From Amphibalanus amphitrite (lineage: Eukaryota > Arthropoda > Thecostraca > Balanomorpha > Balanidae), in the NCBI RefSeq assembly GCF_019059575.1, contig NW_024881573.1:635001-699000 (forward strand): a stretch of 64,000 nt of DNA, written 5' to 3'. The notes below the pieces were generated by a model. The model saw only the letters and a program-made list of their open reading frames with translations. It was not told the DNA's origin and made no database searches. This document shows, one piece after another, positions 52,135-62,525 of this stretch. The position numbers were made by a program, and so were the translations under genes. Position 1 is the first letter of the stretch. Every line of letters starts with the position of its first letter.

Positions 52135-53076
52135 TCACGAGCCTCCCGCCTGGTACCGTGCAAGACGACGGTTGAGCCACCCGTGCCGCATTCGGTACGG
52201 CGCTGGTGGTCTGAGGGCGGCTGGAGGCGGTTCGAGTCCCGCGCCGCGATCCGGGTGGTGCCGTGCGCACCATACGGCGGTCACCTCCCGCGGCAAACTG
52301 CACGTTCGTCCATCATACGTCTTCAGGCATTCGTGTTGCCACATCTTGGCTTTACCGGCGCTGTTCCGCACTCGGTAGGTGGCCCCTCTTTCTTCTTTTC
52401 TTCCGTGGCCCCACGGGCCCTTGTGCCGCAGGCCGAACTTTGGCTGCCCTCCAGTTGCTGCTCGGCAGTCGCGCTCGTCACCAGCTTCGCGTTCGAAGGG
52501 GCGTGTGGCCGGCTCGATCTGCACCGGCGCCCTTGGAGGTGGGGCGGGCCTTTCCCGCCTCACCACTCGATCATTCTGACCTCCAGAGTCCAAGGCCCTG
52601 CCCCACTTTTCCAGCACAGAGGTGTTGCAAGGCGTCTGACGGCTGAGGCGCTGTCGGGCGTGATTGTGTGGTGGGCTCTCGTCTTGCGCCTTCTGCGTGC
52701 CGCTCCACTCCACCGGACTAGCGTCCCCTGCGTCGCCGTCGACGCCCGGACGGCTGATGGCGCGTGCTTCTTCGCCCGCCACATCGCCAGCCGAGTTGAC
52801 CTCGCCGCTGGCCGGGGCGGTCTGCCGGTCAGGTTGGCCTGCGATGCCGATGCTGGGCGACCCGCCCTCGCGGCTCACGCTATCCGACTCTGACCCATTC
52901 GAGGTCACCGTGACCTCGACGCAGTCGCTGCTGGGCTGCCCGCCCCCGCAACGGCTCGCCCCGGACGCGTCGGGCTCGACTGGGCCCACGCGTGAGGCCA
53001 CTAGGGTCGGCCTTTGTAGCCGTCGGTTAGGTCCCGCTGACCGAAAGACGGCTCGCACGGTGCCAGTCACACACAA
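52135..53076 (-). pseudogene. Gypsy integrase C-terminal relic within pol-deleted region
   Basis: A long reverse frame, most of it low-complexity and unlike any domain. Near its end FGLRHKGPWGHGRK then GATYRVRNSAGKAKMWQHEC and LKTYDG match the GPY/F-type ending of Gypsy integrases (kxxGPW ... YRVR ... HxxxLKxY). It is the only pol remnant of Gypsy-B. Confidence 0.6.
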
Positions 53077-53444
53077 GGGCCGCCGCCCGCGCGCAGACTT
53101 GTGCGCAGCGCCTCACCAAACCAGTGCTCGCGGTCCCCGGCTGCTCGCGATGCCCGATTCCATCGAGCGGGGGTTGGGATGTTGGCGGAGCCTCGCTGCC
53201 CGCCGGCTCTGACCTTACCGTGCACACGAACGACGGTGTAGGAGGGCACCCTTGCCCCTGTCCTGTCGCGCTACGATCCCTCGATTGTGTGGGCTGCCCT
53301 GCCGTGGGGATGCTGTAGAAGGCAGGTGGGTCAGCCACCCTCCGCTGCCACTCACGGTCGCACCCCGCTGCCGGTGTGTCCCCCCGCTGCCAGTGGCCCG
53401 CGTGCGCTGTGGGGCCCTCCATCACCGGGCGGGCAGGCATGCTC

Positions 53445-54443
53445 TCAGCCGCAGTCGCCGGGGCAGGCGGGCGTCCCGCCCATCGCTGACCCCCACGGCC
53501 GCACTGGTGAGAGAAAGGCGTCCCGCGTCCATCCGCCGGCCTCCTCAGACGGACCACGGGGGCGCTCCGCCCACTCTAGGCCCGCCTGCTGATGACCGCG
53601 TGGGAAGGACCGCCCCACCTGCTCGTTTGCGTGTGTGTGCCGCGCCGGACAGTCACGGATCAAGTGGTCAGGGCTGTTACAACGGAAACAGCGGCGCCCG
53701 CTAACCCGCCTGTTCGGGTTCGGTGGCCCTCGTTGGGAGGCCCTCGCCCCTGCCCCGTGCCCTGTGCGGTAGGCATCCCGCATTCCCGCCGTCTCAAGGG
53801 CCTGCAGGGCGCGCTGCAGCTCTCCAATTAGCCTCTCCAGCGCGTCCAGCCGCGCAGTGCCGGGCGCGCCTCGGTCTTGAACCGCCAACGCCTCGCCCTC
53901 GCTGGGCGGGCGCATTGCTCGGAGTGCGTCCTGCTGCCTTTCGAATTTATCGGCGACCTTCACGGCTTCGATGAGGCTGGCCGGGTCCTTCGTAAGCACC
54001 TCCATCCGCAGCTGCTCATCACGGAGGCCGCATACGAAGCGGCTGACGACGGTCGCTTCCACGGACGGGTCGCCGGCTCTCGCCCCTGGGTAGGCCTCCC
54101 GGCCTGCCTGGCGCACCCTGTCGGCGAAATCGCGTGTCGCCTCACCGGGCTGCTGTCGGATGCTCGCTAGTTCAGCGTGCGCCTGCATCGCGTTCTTTGC
54201 TGTGCCGAAGCGGGCTTCCAACGCGGCCACCGTTTGCTGCAGGTTGCCTTGAACATCCTCCGACAGCGAGGCGAAATAGTCCAGGGCGCCATCTTGCAGC
54301 AGGCTGACCAGGCCCTGCAGCCGATTCTCTTCTGAGAACGCGATCGTTTTCGCCCGAAACCGTCGGTACCACCGACCCAATGATTGATTATTTACCCCCG
54401 TGAAATTTTCAAAGTTAGCTAAAAGTAAAATTTCTCTTTCCAT
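53445..54443 (-). CDS. Gypsy-B Gag (capsid plus zinc knuckle)
   Basis: 332-residue intact reverse frame starting MEREILLLANFENFTG. The capsid-type retrotransposon gag domain includes LGRWYRRFRAKTIAF, LQGLVSLLQDGALDYFASL, LEARFGTAKNAMQAHAELAS and PGEATRDFADRVRQAGREAY, then VSRFVCGLRDEQLRMEVL. A coiled segment follows (LDALERLIGELQRALQALE). A single CCHC knuckle, CFRCNSPDHLIRDC, ends the recognisable part. The Arg/Pro-rich tail (after about residue 275) may read into the deletion junction. It assembles the particle and binds RNA in Gypsy elements; with no enzymes encoded downstream it could at most act in trans. Confidence 0.85.
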   Translation of the reverse strand: MEREILLLANFENFTGVNNQSLGRWYRRFRAKTIAFSEENRLQGLVSLLQDGALDYFASLSEDVQGNLQQTVAALEARFGTAKNAMQAHAELASIRQQPGEATRDFADRVRQAGREAYPGARAGDPSVEATVVSRFVCGLRDEQLRMEVLTKDPASLIEAVKVADKFERQQDALRAMRPPSEGEALAVQDRGAPGTARLDALERLIGELQRALQALETAGMRDAYRTGHGAGARASQRGPPNPNRRVSGRRCFRCNSPDHLIRDCPARHTHANEQVGRSFPRGHQQAGLEWAERPRGPSEEAGGWTRDAFLSPVRPWGSAMGGTPACPGDCG

Positions 54444-54545
54444 GTTACGTTACTCTACTGAGCCGATTCAAAATAAAATAGAAATAAAAAATTTACTTTA
54501 AATGGTGCAACCCAACGAATGCGTGTCCGCTAGTGTCCGAACCGT

Positions 54546-54562
54546 CCTACCGACCGCGCCAG
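54546..54562 (-). promoter_or_regulatory. Primer binding site of Gypsy-B (tRNA-Ser-like)
   Basis: One or two bases after the 5' LTR, the reverse strand reads TGGCGCGGTCGGTAGGAC, close to the serine-tRNA complement used by several insect Gypsy elements (from memory TGGCGCAGTCGGTAGG). Confidence 0.65.
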
Positions 54563-54746
54563 TTGTTCGGAACACGCATTCTCGGGTAAACACCACGGCT
54601 CAGTTAACTAATGTATTAATCTATGCACATCGGCTCATTACACGCTAGTACACTGACTGCCCATCAGGCCGGACCAACTGTCCGCCAGTTCATCCCCGAG
54701 CTCCCCTTGGCGAGCCAACCGCTCAGCCCCGAGCCCCTCTCGCCGA

Positions 54747-56261
54747 GGGGTGAGACTAAATGCTTACTTCGAAATCTAAGCTGCGTTGCGGCATTGGCGG
54801 TTATGTGCGGCGTGTATGCCGCATGATTAGTAAGCGGCGACCACTAAATTAAAAATTCAATAGCTTTGACCTGTTTTCAATGGATAACACTGCATACCAA
54901 AAATGTCCATCGCTCTCGTCATAGGATATTTAGATTTAAATAACTAACTTATCTACATCATTGTTTTGAACCAAATTAATACTCAGCCGCGAACGTATAA
55001 GGTATAACCCCTTGCCGTTTCGCTCCTGATCAAGCTAGAGCTTCGCGGAAAAAACGAGCGTGTTGCCCGTGACGAGAGAAAGCCGATGATACCCAATTTT
55101 AAGGTCCTAGGTCATCGGTTGACCTTCCAGGTCAGGTCAATGACCCAAAAGGCGGGAAAATTGGGACCTGTTAGAACGTCGTAGTGTGGCTGCTATGGGG
55201 TTTTTCGGGGTGCTGATCACGAATATCATGCTAGTTTTGATCACAGATGATGTCTTCATTCATTTAGGCCAGGTCGGGTTAGGTCAGGTCAGGTCAACCA
55301 GTAGAGGTCCTGCCAGGTATTTGTAGTAGGTGTCAACCGCCTCTGACAGCCTCGTAACATGTTACGAAGGCACCAAAACTACTTTGTAAACGTTCATGTG
55401 GTTGCTTAATTCGAATTCAGCTCGAAAAAACTGACCTAGAAACATGTCAAACTCGAAAAAGTGAACCGATGTCACCAAAGGTCAATGGCCTGACCTGACC
55501 TTCAGGTGACCTTGACACCCACCCTAATGCATGGGGGCAACATCATATCACATGTTTGAACGCTTGAAACCACGAAAAGACTGCAAACGCGCTGCTAATG
55601 CGAGCCGACATACGCTGAATCGCGGTTCCGGCCAAACATGGTCTCGAAAAGTAGGTCACAGGTCAAAGGTCATTTGGGTCAGGGTCATGAAATTTTCAGG
55701 ATGGGTGTTAAATTGATCAATGCGAGGGTACTGAAAGTTTCGTCGCGATCAGCCGCTTTTTAAGCGAGTTATTCGCGAAAAACCTTAGGGGGGTTGCATC
55801 AACCCCCCCCCCCCTGTGCGGGCGAGGTCATGTTTTGATAGCAAGACTGAAACAGACTTTTTTGGGTAGCCAGGAAATCGCATGCCAGAGCCTATTCAAA
55901 TTCTTTTATTGGCCTTTATATGCACCAGTCGCATACAGGTACGGGATTTAGCATACGATTTCCAGACAATCGAAAGACTGTTTGGAGACAACAAAGGAAG
56001 GAATGAGTGAGTTAAGTTGAAAGTATTAATTTGGTTCAAAATGATGATGTAGATAACCTAGTTATTTAAAGCTGAATATCTTATGACGAGAGCGGTTGGC
56101 ATTTTTGGTATGCAGTGTTATTCATTGAGAACCGGTCGGAGCGTTTGAGTCTTTAATTTAGTGGTCGCCGCTTACTAATCATGCGGCATACACGCCGCAC
56201 ATAACCGCCAATGCCGCAACGTAGCTTAGATTTCGAAGTAAGCATTTAGTCCCACCCCTCG
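54747..56261. mobile_element. Palindromic hAT-like element with a TTAA-family relic inside
   Basis: Inverted arms of about 240 bp: GGGTGAGACTAAATGCTTAC at 54747 and its near-complement before 56262. The 8-bp duplication is TCGCCGAG (54739-54746 and about 56262-56269), allowing one base of ambiguity. Arms contain GTGCGGCGTGTATGCCGCA. The centre carries a degraded TTAA-family element (54990-55835). Confidence 0.75.
54990..55835. mobile_element. TTAA-family element, degraded (E2)
   Basis: Body phrase GCGGAAAAAACGAGCGTGT matches C1 at about 28455. AGGTCA clusters at 55120-55140, 55265-55300 and 55490-55510, and the conserved GAGTTATTCGCGAAAAACC lies near the right side. The right end is a G-tract GTTGCATCAAC C-tract hairpin then CTGTGCGGGCGAGG, which resembles the end of element E. 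Left TIR and TTAA are lost. Confidence 0.6.
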
Positions 56262-56293
56262 CCGAGCAACCCGCTCAGCGACTGCCGCCGCCA

Positions 56294-56613
56294 TTGTTTT
56301 GTTTGTTTTGTTGGGTTAGGCCCTTTCGGTCGACAAGACCATTGCAGAGCCGGAAGGATGATAGGAATTAGGGGGAGACATTGGTCTGGGCAGGCACCCT
56401 AGTGAGTCGCCGGGGCTGAGCCCGTCCAGAGGACAGGCCACCCAGCCCCAAGGCACTCACTGCACCCGGCTGCGGGGTGCGCTCCCTCAGGAGCAGCGGT
56501 GCCGCTCCAAGGGAGCAGCCCGCATGAGATAAAGTTGCCTGTCCAGCCCGGAGGGGGGTTGCGGCGTGGAGGAGAAGGATTTCAGTATCCTGAGGATAGA
56601 AGGTCGGATAGGT
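56294..56613 (-). mobile_element. SINE copy 3 in Gypsy-B LTR
   Basis: Same family as 37231-37549, with a 12-bp duplication CTGCCGCCGCCA (56282-56293, 56614-56625). The empty site is preserved in the other LTR at 51108-51119. The tail is TTGTTTTGTTTG on the plus strand. Confidence 0.92.
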
Positions 56614-56779
56614 CTGCCGCCGCCAGCGATGCACCGCCTTATATAGGGGGGCTGGGCGCCCGTCGACCAATCAGCGGCCGCCACGTCAAATACGTCACCA
56701 GCCGGCAGGGACTGCAGGCTGCAGCGCCGGCGCACGCTGCCGGCGGCCGATACGAACGGCCGCCGCTCCCCAACACTTG

Positions 56780-57583
56780 CGTGATAGGTATTTTTCAGTT
56801 TCAAACGTAAGCATTAAGGGCATATCAGTATAGCATCTAGATACCTACTGGACTATTCTGAATCTGCCAGTGAATTGCTTATTACATAACTTTCAATTCA
56901 CTGGCTTTAATTAAATGGCTAATTAAATTTAATTAAATGGCACTGGTTAAAATTGGCTTTAAAAAGTCAACTTTGCACCAGTATAGCAGGGCACAGACCT
57001 CTATACTTGCATAAAAAGAAATCTGAGAGCGAGGAGATACATGGTGTCATAAAAAGTTCATTATTCGCTCGATTTACTTTTTCCGCCCCTGTCTATGTAT
57101 CGCCTCTTTCCTGATTCCCTCAATCCTCTCTCTCCTATTTCATGCTCTGTCAGCCACTTTGCCTTCGAATTTATGAGCTCCTCTCAATCCATTCGTTCTT
57201 GTCTTTCTGGTATTTACCGACATCTTTATTTCTGTTTCAGGAATTTCTATCCGACTTCGTGGAGGAGTCTTCTGACCACGGTATTCGGCTGTTCTACATG
57301 AAGGTTGAAGAATCCCGCTGGGTTCAGCCGACAGAGGGCTCTGATAAATCGCCGATAGATGGCGGATGCTACGCCAAGAGTCACTACCTTCGTCGAAACC
57401 GTCTTATCAGCAGCGTCTTATCCCGGTGTTGGCGCACCCGGGAAAAGTGAGGCTGTGCAAGCTCAGCATCACTTGTTCCTTTTTTAAAGAAGCGCTCTGC
57501 GTGTTACGATTACAGTGACATGTCAGGTTAACGTGGATCCCTAGCTCAACTTGAATCGCGGCCGTATATTGGTACACAGACGT
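56780..57583. other. Intergenic with one exon-like frame at 57241-57450
   Basis: A pyrimidine-rich tract ending TTTCTGTTTCAG at 57240 is followed by an open plus frame (EFLSDFVEESSDHGIRLFYM ... WRTREK) to a stop at 57450. It looks like a terminal exon by splice-site criteria but matches no family I know and may be chance. Confidence 0.3.
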
Positions 57584-57758
57584 TCTCTGAACAGTGGCGG
57601 CGCCACGAATTTTCGCCAGTGGGGGCAAGCTTGAGGTGACCCGACTGTTGTCTGATACGCCAATCTGCAAAATCCATGAGCAACTTGCCCCTAGATGTTG
57701 CCATTCAAAATTATTATGGTACTCATGTGACCTCGAATGACCTTTGGTTGACTTTGAC

Positions 57759-58399
57759 CAGGCGCGGATACAAGGGGGGGCCATGGGGGCCATGGGGGCC
57801 CTTGGCCGATTTTTTTCAAAAATAAAATAAAAAGTTAAAAAGCTGAAAAGGGGGCCTCCTGAAAATAAAGTGGCCGAAATCCGATGAGTTTTTTTAACCT
57901 ACCCACTTAGTTATTTCTTAGAAGACTAGCTGAGAAGACTTCTTTGTTAGAAGATTGGTAAAGCTTTTCATAACTTGGAGGTCTCTTATACTCACAGAGA
58001 TGACCACTTTTACAGGGCCTCCTAACCTGCACAGAGGGCCTCCAAGCCTGCACAGATGTCCTAACAAACACAAAATCTCTTAGCCTACACAGAGGCCTCC
58101 ACTCGCATCCGAACAAAGGGCCTCCTAGCCAACACAGAGGGTCTCCTAACTCACACAGAAGGTCTCCTATCCTGCACAGAGGGACTCCAAGCTTGCACAG
58201 ATATCCTCTTCGCCAACACAGGACCTCTTAATCTCCACAGAGGGCCTCCACTCGCATCCACTGAACAGCTAGATAAGCTCAATAGACGCAGTTTTTTTTT
58301 GGGGGGGCCCAACAAGTGGGAAGATGGGGCCTCCAACAGGTGGGGGGCCTCCTGGTTTCTAATGGCCCCTCCCTTGGAGATTTTCTGGATCCGCCCCTG
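57759..58399. mobile_element. Nested hAT MITE with internal minisatellite
   Basis: Ends CAGGCGCGGATACA and, reversed, CAGGGGCGGATCCA; 8-bp duplication ACTTTGAC (57751-57758, 58400-58407). About 57960-58260 consists of roughly 30-bp units of the type CTGCACAGAGGGCCTCCAAG. Confidence 0.9.
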
Positions 58400-58675
58400 A
58401 CTTTGACACATGAAAAGTCCTTTGTGATGATTTCGTAGCCACTGATCACGATTCTGGCATCCATTTTGCTCTAGTCTAAGCATTCATTTAAATGATGGGA
58501 AACATGTCTTAATTAGGTACTAGATGCCGGCAGCGCTCTTGCGTTGCCTTGGGCCAGAATTGGATGAACGGAGCTGAGGGCACACACCGGGCAAAACCAC
58601 CGAAACCCAGACTGAGCTCGGACTGAACCTGAAACCAACCGAAACATCCCAAAAATGCTTGAAAGCACGTGAGAT

Positions 58676-58890
58676 GGGTGTCCCATAAGTTCGTTTTCAC
58701 CTAAATGTTACGTTTATAGGCTCTCTTGCTTAAAGGCACGCTGGAATTGGTTCGTAACTGAGCTTACGTGGTTGCCATGGCTGGTAGCAATATGCTCCAC
58801 AGTAACTAATTTCTGTAGACAAAATAGCTTTTGCTAGAGAGCCCGCTTCCTACAGAGACGGCTAACGCCGCAACATAGAGGTCTCCGATA
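58676..58890. repeat. Mariner-like terminal segment, copy 1
   Basis: From GGGTGTCCCATAAGTTCG onward the sequence parallels 63795-64000 for over 200 bp with scattered differences. The terminal motif is typical of TA-target mariner-type ends in arthropods (from memory). The other end was not found. Confidence 0.55.
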
Positions 58891-59311
58891 CGGGTGCGTC
58901 TTGGTATTTAGTCAGCACGTGACCATTCTCGACGATTAAGGGTGATTGAGGCCTACCAGTCTGTACCCAATGTCCATCGCTAACTGGACGCACAGTCAGC
59001 AAGTGACGCCGATGATTTGTCGGGAGTCAATCACGGTGAATGAACATGAGTAGGAGAATGAGTGGGAGTAGGAGATATGCGACAGACGGTCCGAGAACGA
59101 ACGTTTTGCTGATGCACTTGATACGGGGACCGTCAAAAACAGGCGTACTATTATAACCGCTTATCATGAATGTTGCACTGGTCTTCTGTTCCCTTTTCAA
59201 CATCAGCCAAATTTTGTGGGGGCAAAAACATAGTCTTGCCCCCACGGCCTCCTACCAGTGGGGGCAGTCTGCCCCCACTGCCCCCACGGTGGCGCCGCCC
59301 TTGTCTCTGAA

Positions 59312-59984
59312 TAATATGTATGGTACATACGTACTAGAATCTGAGGCGAGTGTGTTTGGATGTTCACTAAAATCGTCCACGGAGTTTGGGAACCACAAAT
59401 AAACATCGACACGGCTGATATGTTTGATGAATAATGCGTCTGCAGTTCCCTCAACGAGCTAAGAGCGTGCTTTAACGTCAGTCACCACCGTTGTAGTACG
59501 ATTGTCGGTACGACCATTGCTTATATCATGCTATTGCATTGGTTGAGAAATGAGAGGTGCGGTTGCAGTCTTTCTATAAGTTGTTTGAGGATAAGAAAGC
59601 ATCAGTGTGTAAAGGAGTTACGTTCATGTGCATTCATAGCTGTATAAGGACTCAAAAACTTGGAATTCGGCGTCAAACAGCTGCAATAGCCGATATTTGG
59701 TTAAAATCTACGGAGCCCCTCCGTAGAATATTTTACGACTTCTACACATTTGGTGCATCTGCGACATTTTCTGCGCGCTTCGGCGAACTATTTTTTTCGT
59801 AAATCGTAGGTTTTATGCAACAGAAACCCCCAAAAGTTACGTCATGTGCTGGAGTAAATTCCTCACTCTCCGTATTATTTTCAAGACCTTTGCGAAACAG
59901 CTTGGCGTAGAATAAGTACGATTCTAAAACAATTCGTAAAATATCTGGTGCCGTAAGTTTTATGCAATGGCACTCAGGTCATAA
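59312..59984. other. Intergenic, nothing firm
   Basis: Phrases such as TTTTATGCAACAG and GCGTAGAATA around 59710-59960 recall the palindrome at 48972-49957, but similarity is patchy. No gene. Confidence 0.3.
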
Positions 59985-60989
59985 AAACCGGTACAAGGTC
60001 AGAGGAAAATTGGACTAGTTTAGCGGCAACTGAATGACAGAGTTTTTCGTGGATAGCGTGGGTGCTATAGCACGTAGCGCTGCCAAATTTCACACACGAC
60101 TTGGAGCATTTATTTGTCACTTGACGAAGAGTTTTGGTTCCAGTGACCTGACGTCAGGTCACAAGGTCACAAAAACCGGTACATTGTCAAAATGGCACTG
60201 GAAATGCACTATTTTGTCCATGGAAACTAGAGTTCTTCATCGATTTGATTCAAACTTGCAGTATATGCTCAAGTTACCGAGTGCCATCATATGCATCCCA
60301 GATTCGATTGACCTGAGGTCATCTAGAGCTCATGACAATTTTTAAGGAAATTTGCCCGAATGTATAAAGATAAGAGATTTGTGCTTTCTTTTAACGTTTT
60401 TGTGTTTTACTACCTTGAATTACATCTACTTAGTGTTTGCAAGCTACAAGAACGCTTGGGTCGGGTCAACTGAGGTCAACTAAGGTCCAACTACTTTTTT
60501 GCTAATTACTTGGCACACAACGAGGCTAGAGCTTCAAAAACGGCGTCGTTGTGTTCCTTGTGATCAGGCGGTTCGAATGATATGCAATATGATGCATTTT
60601 GATTAAGTAAAACTTAATTAATTACTTTAAGTTTACTTAATTAAGAACATTTAAGTTCACTTAAATTGGTAACAAACTATAACATTCGATGCGCACGGAC
60701 ATCCTGAGTCCACTGGTGCTTTTATTTTTGCTCTATCTTTACCAGATAAAAAGTTATAGGTGAGAAACTTTTGACATTTCATAGCGAAATTTTTGCACTT
60801 ATACTCCCTAAAGCCCCCCTAAATATCGACTTAGAGCCACCAAATTTTCACAAGGGCGAGATCTCCTATGGACCCACCTACCCTGTAAATTTGGCGTTTC
60901 TAAGTGCATAGGAGCCAATCGCCAAGGGGGCGTCGTACCCCCTCGCCGTCCGTATTGTGGAAAACAAAAAGGCCCTCGCCTGGCGACGG
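59985..60989. mobile_element. TTAA-family element F, left end unclear
   Basis: The right end GGCGACGG is followed by TTAA (60990-60993). Read inward on the reverse strand it parallels C1: C-rich end, TTTTCCACAATACGGACGG, then a short G-run GTACGA C-run hairpin. AGGTCA groups at about 59988, 60018, 60150-60170 and 60465-60485 (GGTCGGGTCAACTGAGGTCA). Left TTAA end not located. Confidence 0.55.
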
Positions 60990-60993
60990 TTAA

Positions 60994-61717
60994 AATTAAG
61001 CTTGAAATGTCACAGTCATGGCCACAGCCGTAGCCGTGCTCTTGGATATATTTGCAGCCGCCCCATCCCATAGCCGTGGGGATGTAGTCAGCCGCGGCTG
61101 CAGCCGGCCGGTGGAGACCTACTAGAAAGTTCTACCGAAGGTCGTCCTACCCATCATTTAATATACCCTTCGTCAGAATATTATGTTCGTGGTATGACAG
61201 GTTGACGTTTGTGAAAAGCGATAATGTGAACACATATATTGCACAAATGAATATTATGTTCCCGGACGCCAGCACCAAGTGTGGATCACAGCCATCTCGC
61301 CGCCACCATTCACTCAGACATCAATGCCGCTGTTTCCAATGCAGTGCTCAGATCAGTCAGCGTCATTATGCCAGCGCTGATGCGACCCAACACTGAGCAA
61401 CAAATAAGCACAAACGATTAATTAGCAGTGCGTGTGTATTTAACATCTGGCATAAACGTGGCATAACACAATGCGCAAACATCAGAGCTTATTGTTTTAA
61501 ACTGAACTCTGAAGCTGGCCGGGATAGTGCGTGCGTCCCAGCACCGCCACCGGCTGCCCAGTGCCAACTGCCCATGGCTCTTGTTGTCGGACACGCAATG
61601 GAACGTTTAAGCCTTCTAATGCTGCTATTCCCAGCCCCGTAGCCCGTATAAAGCGCCACCAATGTACACGAATCTGCAATTAAGTACAACATGGATTAAA
61701 AGCAGTGGTTTGATCGC
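60994..61717. other. Intergenic, nothing recognised
   Basis: Short GC-rich phrase around 61030-61110 (AGCCGTAGCCGTG / AGCCGCGGCTGCAGCCGG). No gene or repeat family identified. Confidence 0.35.
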
Positions 61718-61720
61718 TAA

Positions 61721-61892
61721 CGCTGCGTTCGGACAGCCCAGTTTCCACGTGGAGTTTCTACGCCGATGAGCTCCTCACGAAAACGCCTTTCGGCCGTTTG
61801 GCCATAGCGTTTCGCACTGACCGAATGTGTTAGCGTGAGGAATTCCTCGGCGTGGAAGTTCCACGCAGTGACCGGGCTGTCCGAACGCAGCC
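61721..61892. mobile_element. Harbinger-like MITE, 172 bp
   Basis: Ends CGCTGCGTTCGGACAGCCC and, reversed, GGCTGCGTTCGGACAGCCC; TAA on both sides (61718-61720, 61893-61895). The arms are imperfect palindromes through the whole unit (CTCCTCACG / CGTGAGGA). Confidence 0.8.
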
Positions 61893-61895
61893 TAA

Positions 61896-62521
61896 ATACA
61901 CCATAACAAACAAGAGTGAAATTTTGCGCCCGAATCCCTATCCCTACCCCTCCCCTGGCTGACCCGACGGACGCCACCCCTCCCCTCGGCGTCCCTTCCC
62001 CCACGGCGGCAGTCAGCTGGCGGCCGGCCGGCCGGTGCAGTTGCAGTGGGTGAGCGTCCCGTCCCGCCACGCCGCGTAACTACTACGTAGTAGGAGACCA
62101 TCTGGGCGACCAATGAACGGCGCTCGTCGGCGATTTTGACAACCACTCTTCCCCATTGGTTTAACACGGGTGGTCGCACAGAAAACGCCGACGAGCGCCG
62201 ATGGGGAAGCGTGGTAGTATTCCCGTGTACGGAAGGTGGTAGTTTATCCTACAACAGTGGTATGTTAGCCCACCGTCCAGTGTCCAGGTTGTACCGTGGA
62301 AATAACCATGACAATTGACTAAATGGTGCGCATTAGTGATGCTGAGGCTATGTCAATATTCTTACCAGTATTTATATAGCTTTCAAAGATATTTTTCAAA
62401 ATTTGTTTCATATTTTGCGTTTTTGGTCGTACCATTGGGAAATGTTATAGCATTCGTGGTCGCCGACCTCATCGGCAGGACGGAGCTTTATTTGAGCCCT
62501 GGAGACCACATTTCCCCTGCA
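61896..62521. other. Intergenic with an imperfect hairpin at 62127-62210
   Basis: CGGCGCTCGTCGGCG at about 62129 pairs with CGCCGACGAGCGCCG at about 62187, and CTTCCCCATTGG / GATGGGGAAG lies alongside. No gene. Confidence 0.45.
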
Positions 62522-62525
62522 TTAA

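Larger units (their letters stand above)
50909..56775 (-). mobile_element. Ty3/Gypsy element with gag but nearly all of pol deleted (Gypsy-B)
   Basis: Reverse-strand LTR element. LTRs (about 361 bp after removing insertions) begin TGTTGGGGAGCGGCGG and end GTGTTCCGAACA. They differ at about two bases. A 4-bp duplication CTTG flanks it (50905-50908, 56776-56779). Primer site at 54546-54562 and polypurine tract at 51939-51952 are present. Gag is intact; protease, RT, RNase H and integrase core are missing, and only an integrase-tail relic remains. Later insertions: a hAT-like element in the 3' LTR, and a palindromic element plus SINE 3 in the 5' LTR. Confidence 0.9.
54564..56775 (-). repeat. 5' LTR of Gypsy-B, split by two insertions
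   Basis: LTR pieces 54564-54746, about 56262-56293 and 56626-56775. Insertions are the palindromic element 54747-56261 and SINE 3. The TATA-like motif is at about 56638-56648 on the reverse strand, just upstream of the SINE. Confidence 0.85.
57592..59303. mobile_element. hAT element, 1.7 kb, with nested hAT
   Basis: Ends CAGTGGCGGCGCCAC and, reversed, CAAGGGCGGCGCCAC; 8-bp duplication TCTCTGAA (57584-57591, 59304-59311). Runs of GTGGGGGCA occur near both ends (57620s; 59215-59290). No transposase ORF. It holds the hAT 57759-58399 and the mariner-like end at 58676. Confidence 0.88.

Noticed and set aside
52219-52250. B-box-like GGTTCGAGTCCC
   Set aside because: It falls in the Gypsy-B relic, with no tRNA-like flanks; treated as chance in GC-rich DNA.
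52090-53704. Several long plus-strand frames across Gypsy-B
   Set aside because: They are antisense to gag and to the integrase relic in GC-rich sequence where stops are scarce; no domain match.
58509-58700. Short reverse frame starting MKTNLWDT, and the similar start at 63821
   Set aside because: The similarity is only the mariner-like terminal repeat read in reverse; the remainder is unrelated.
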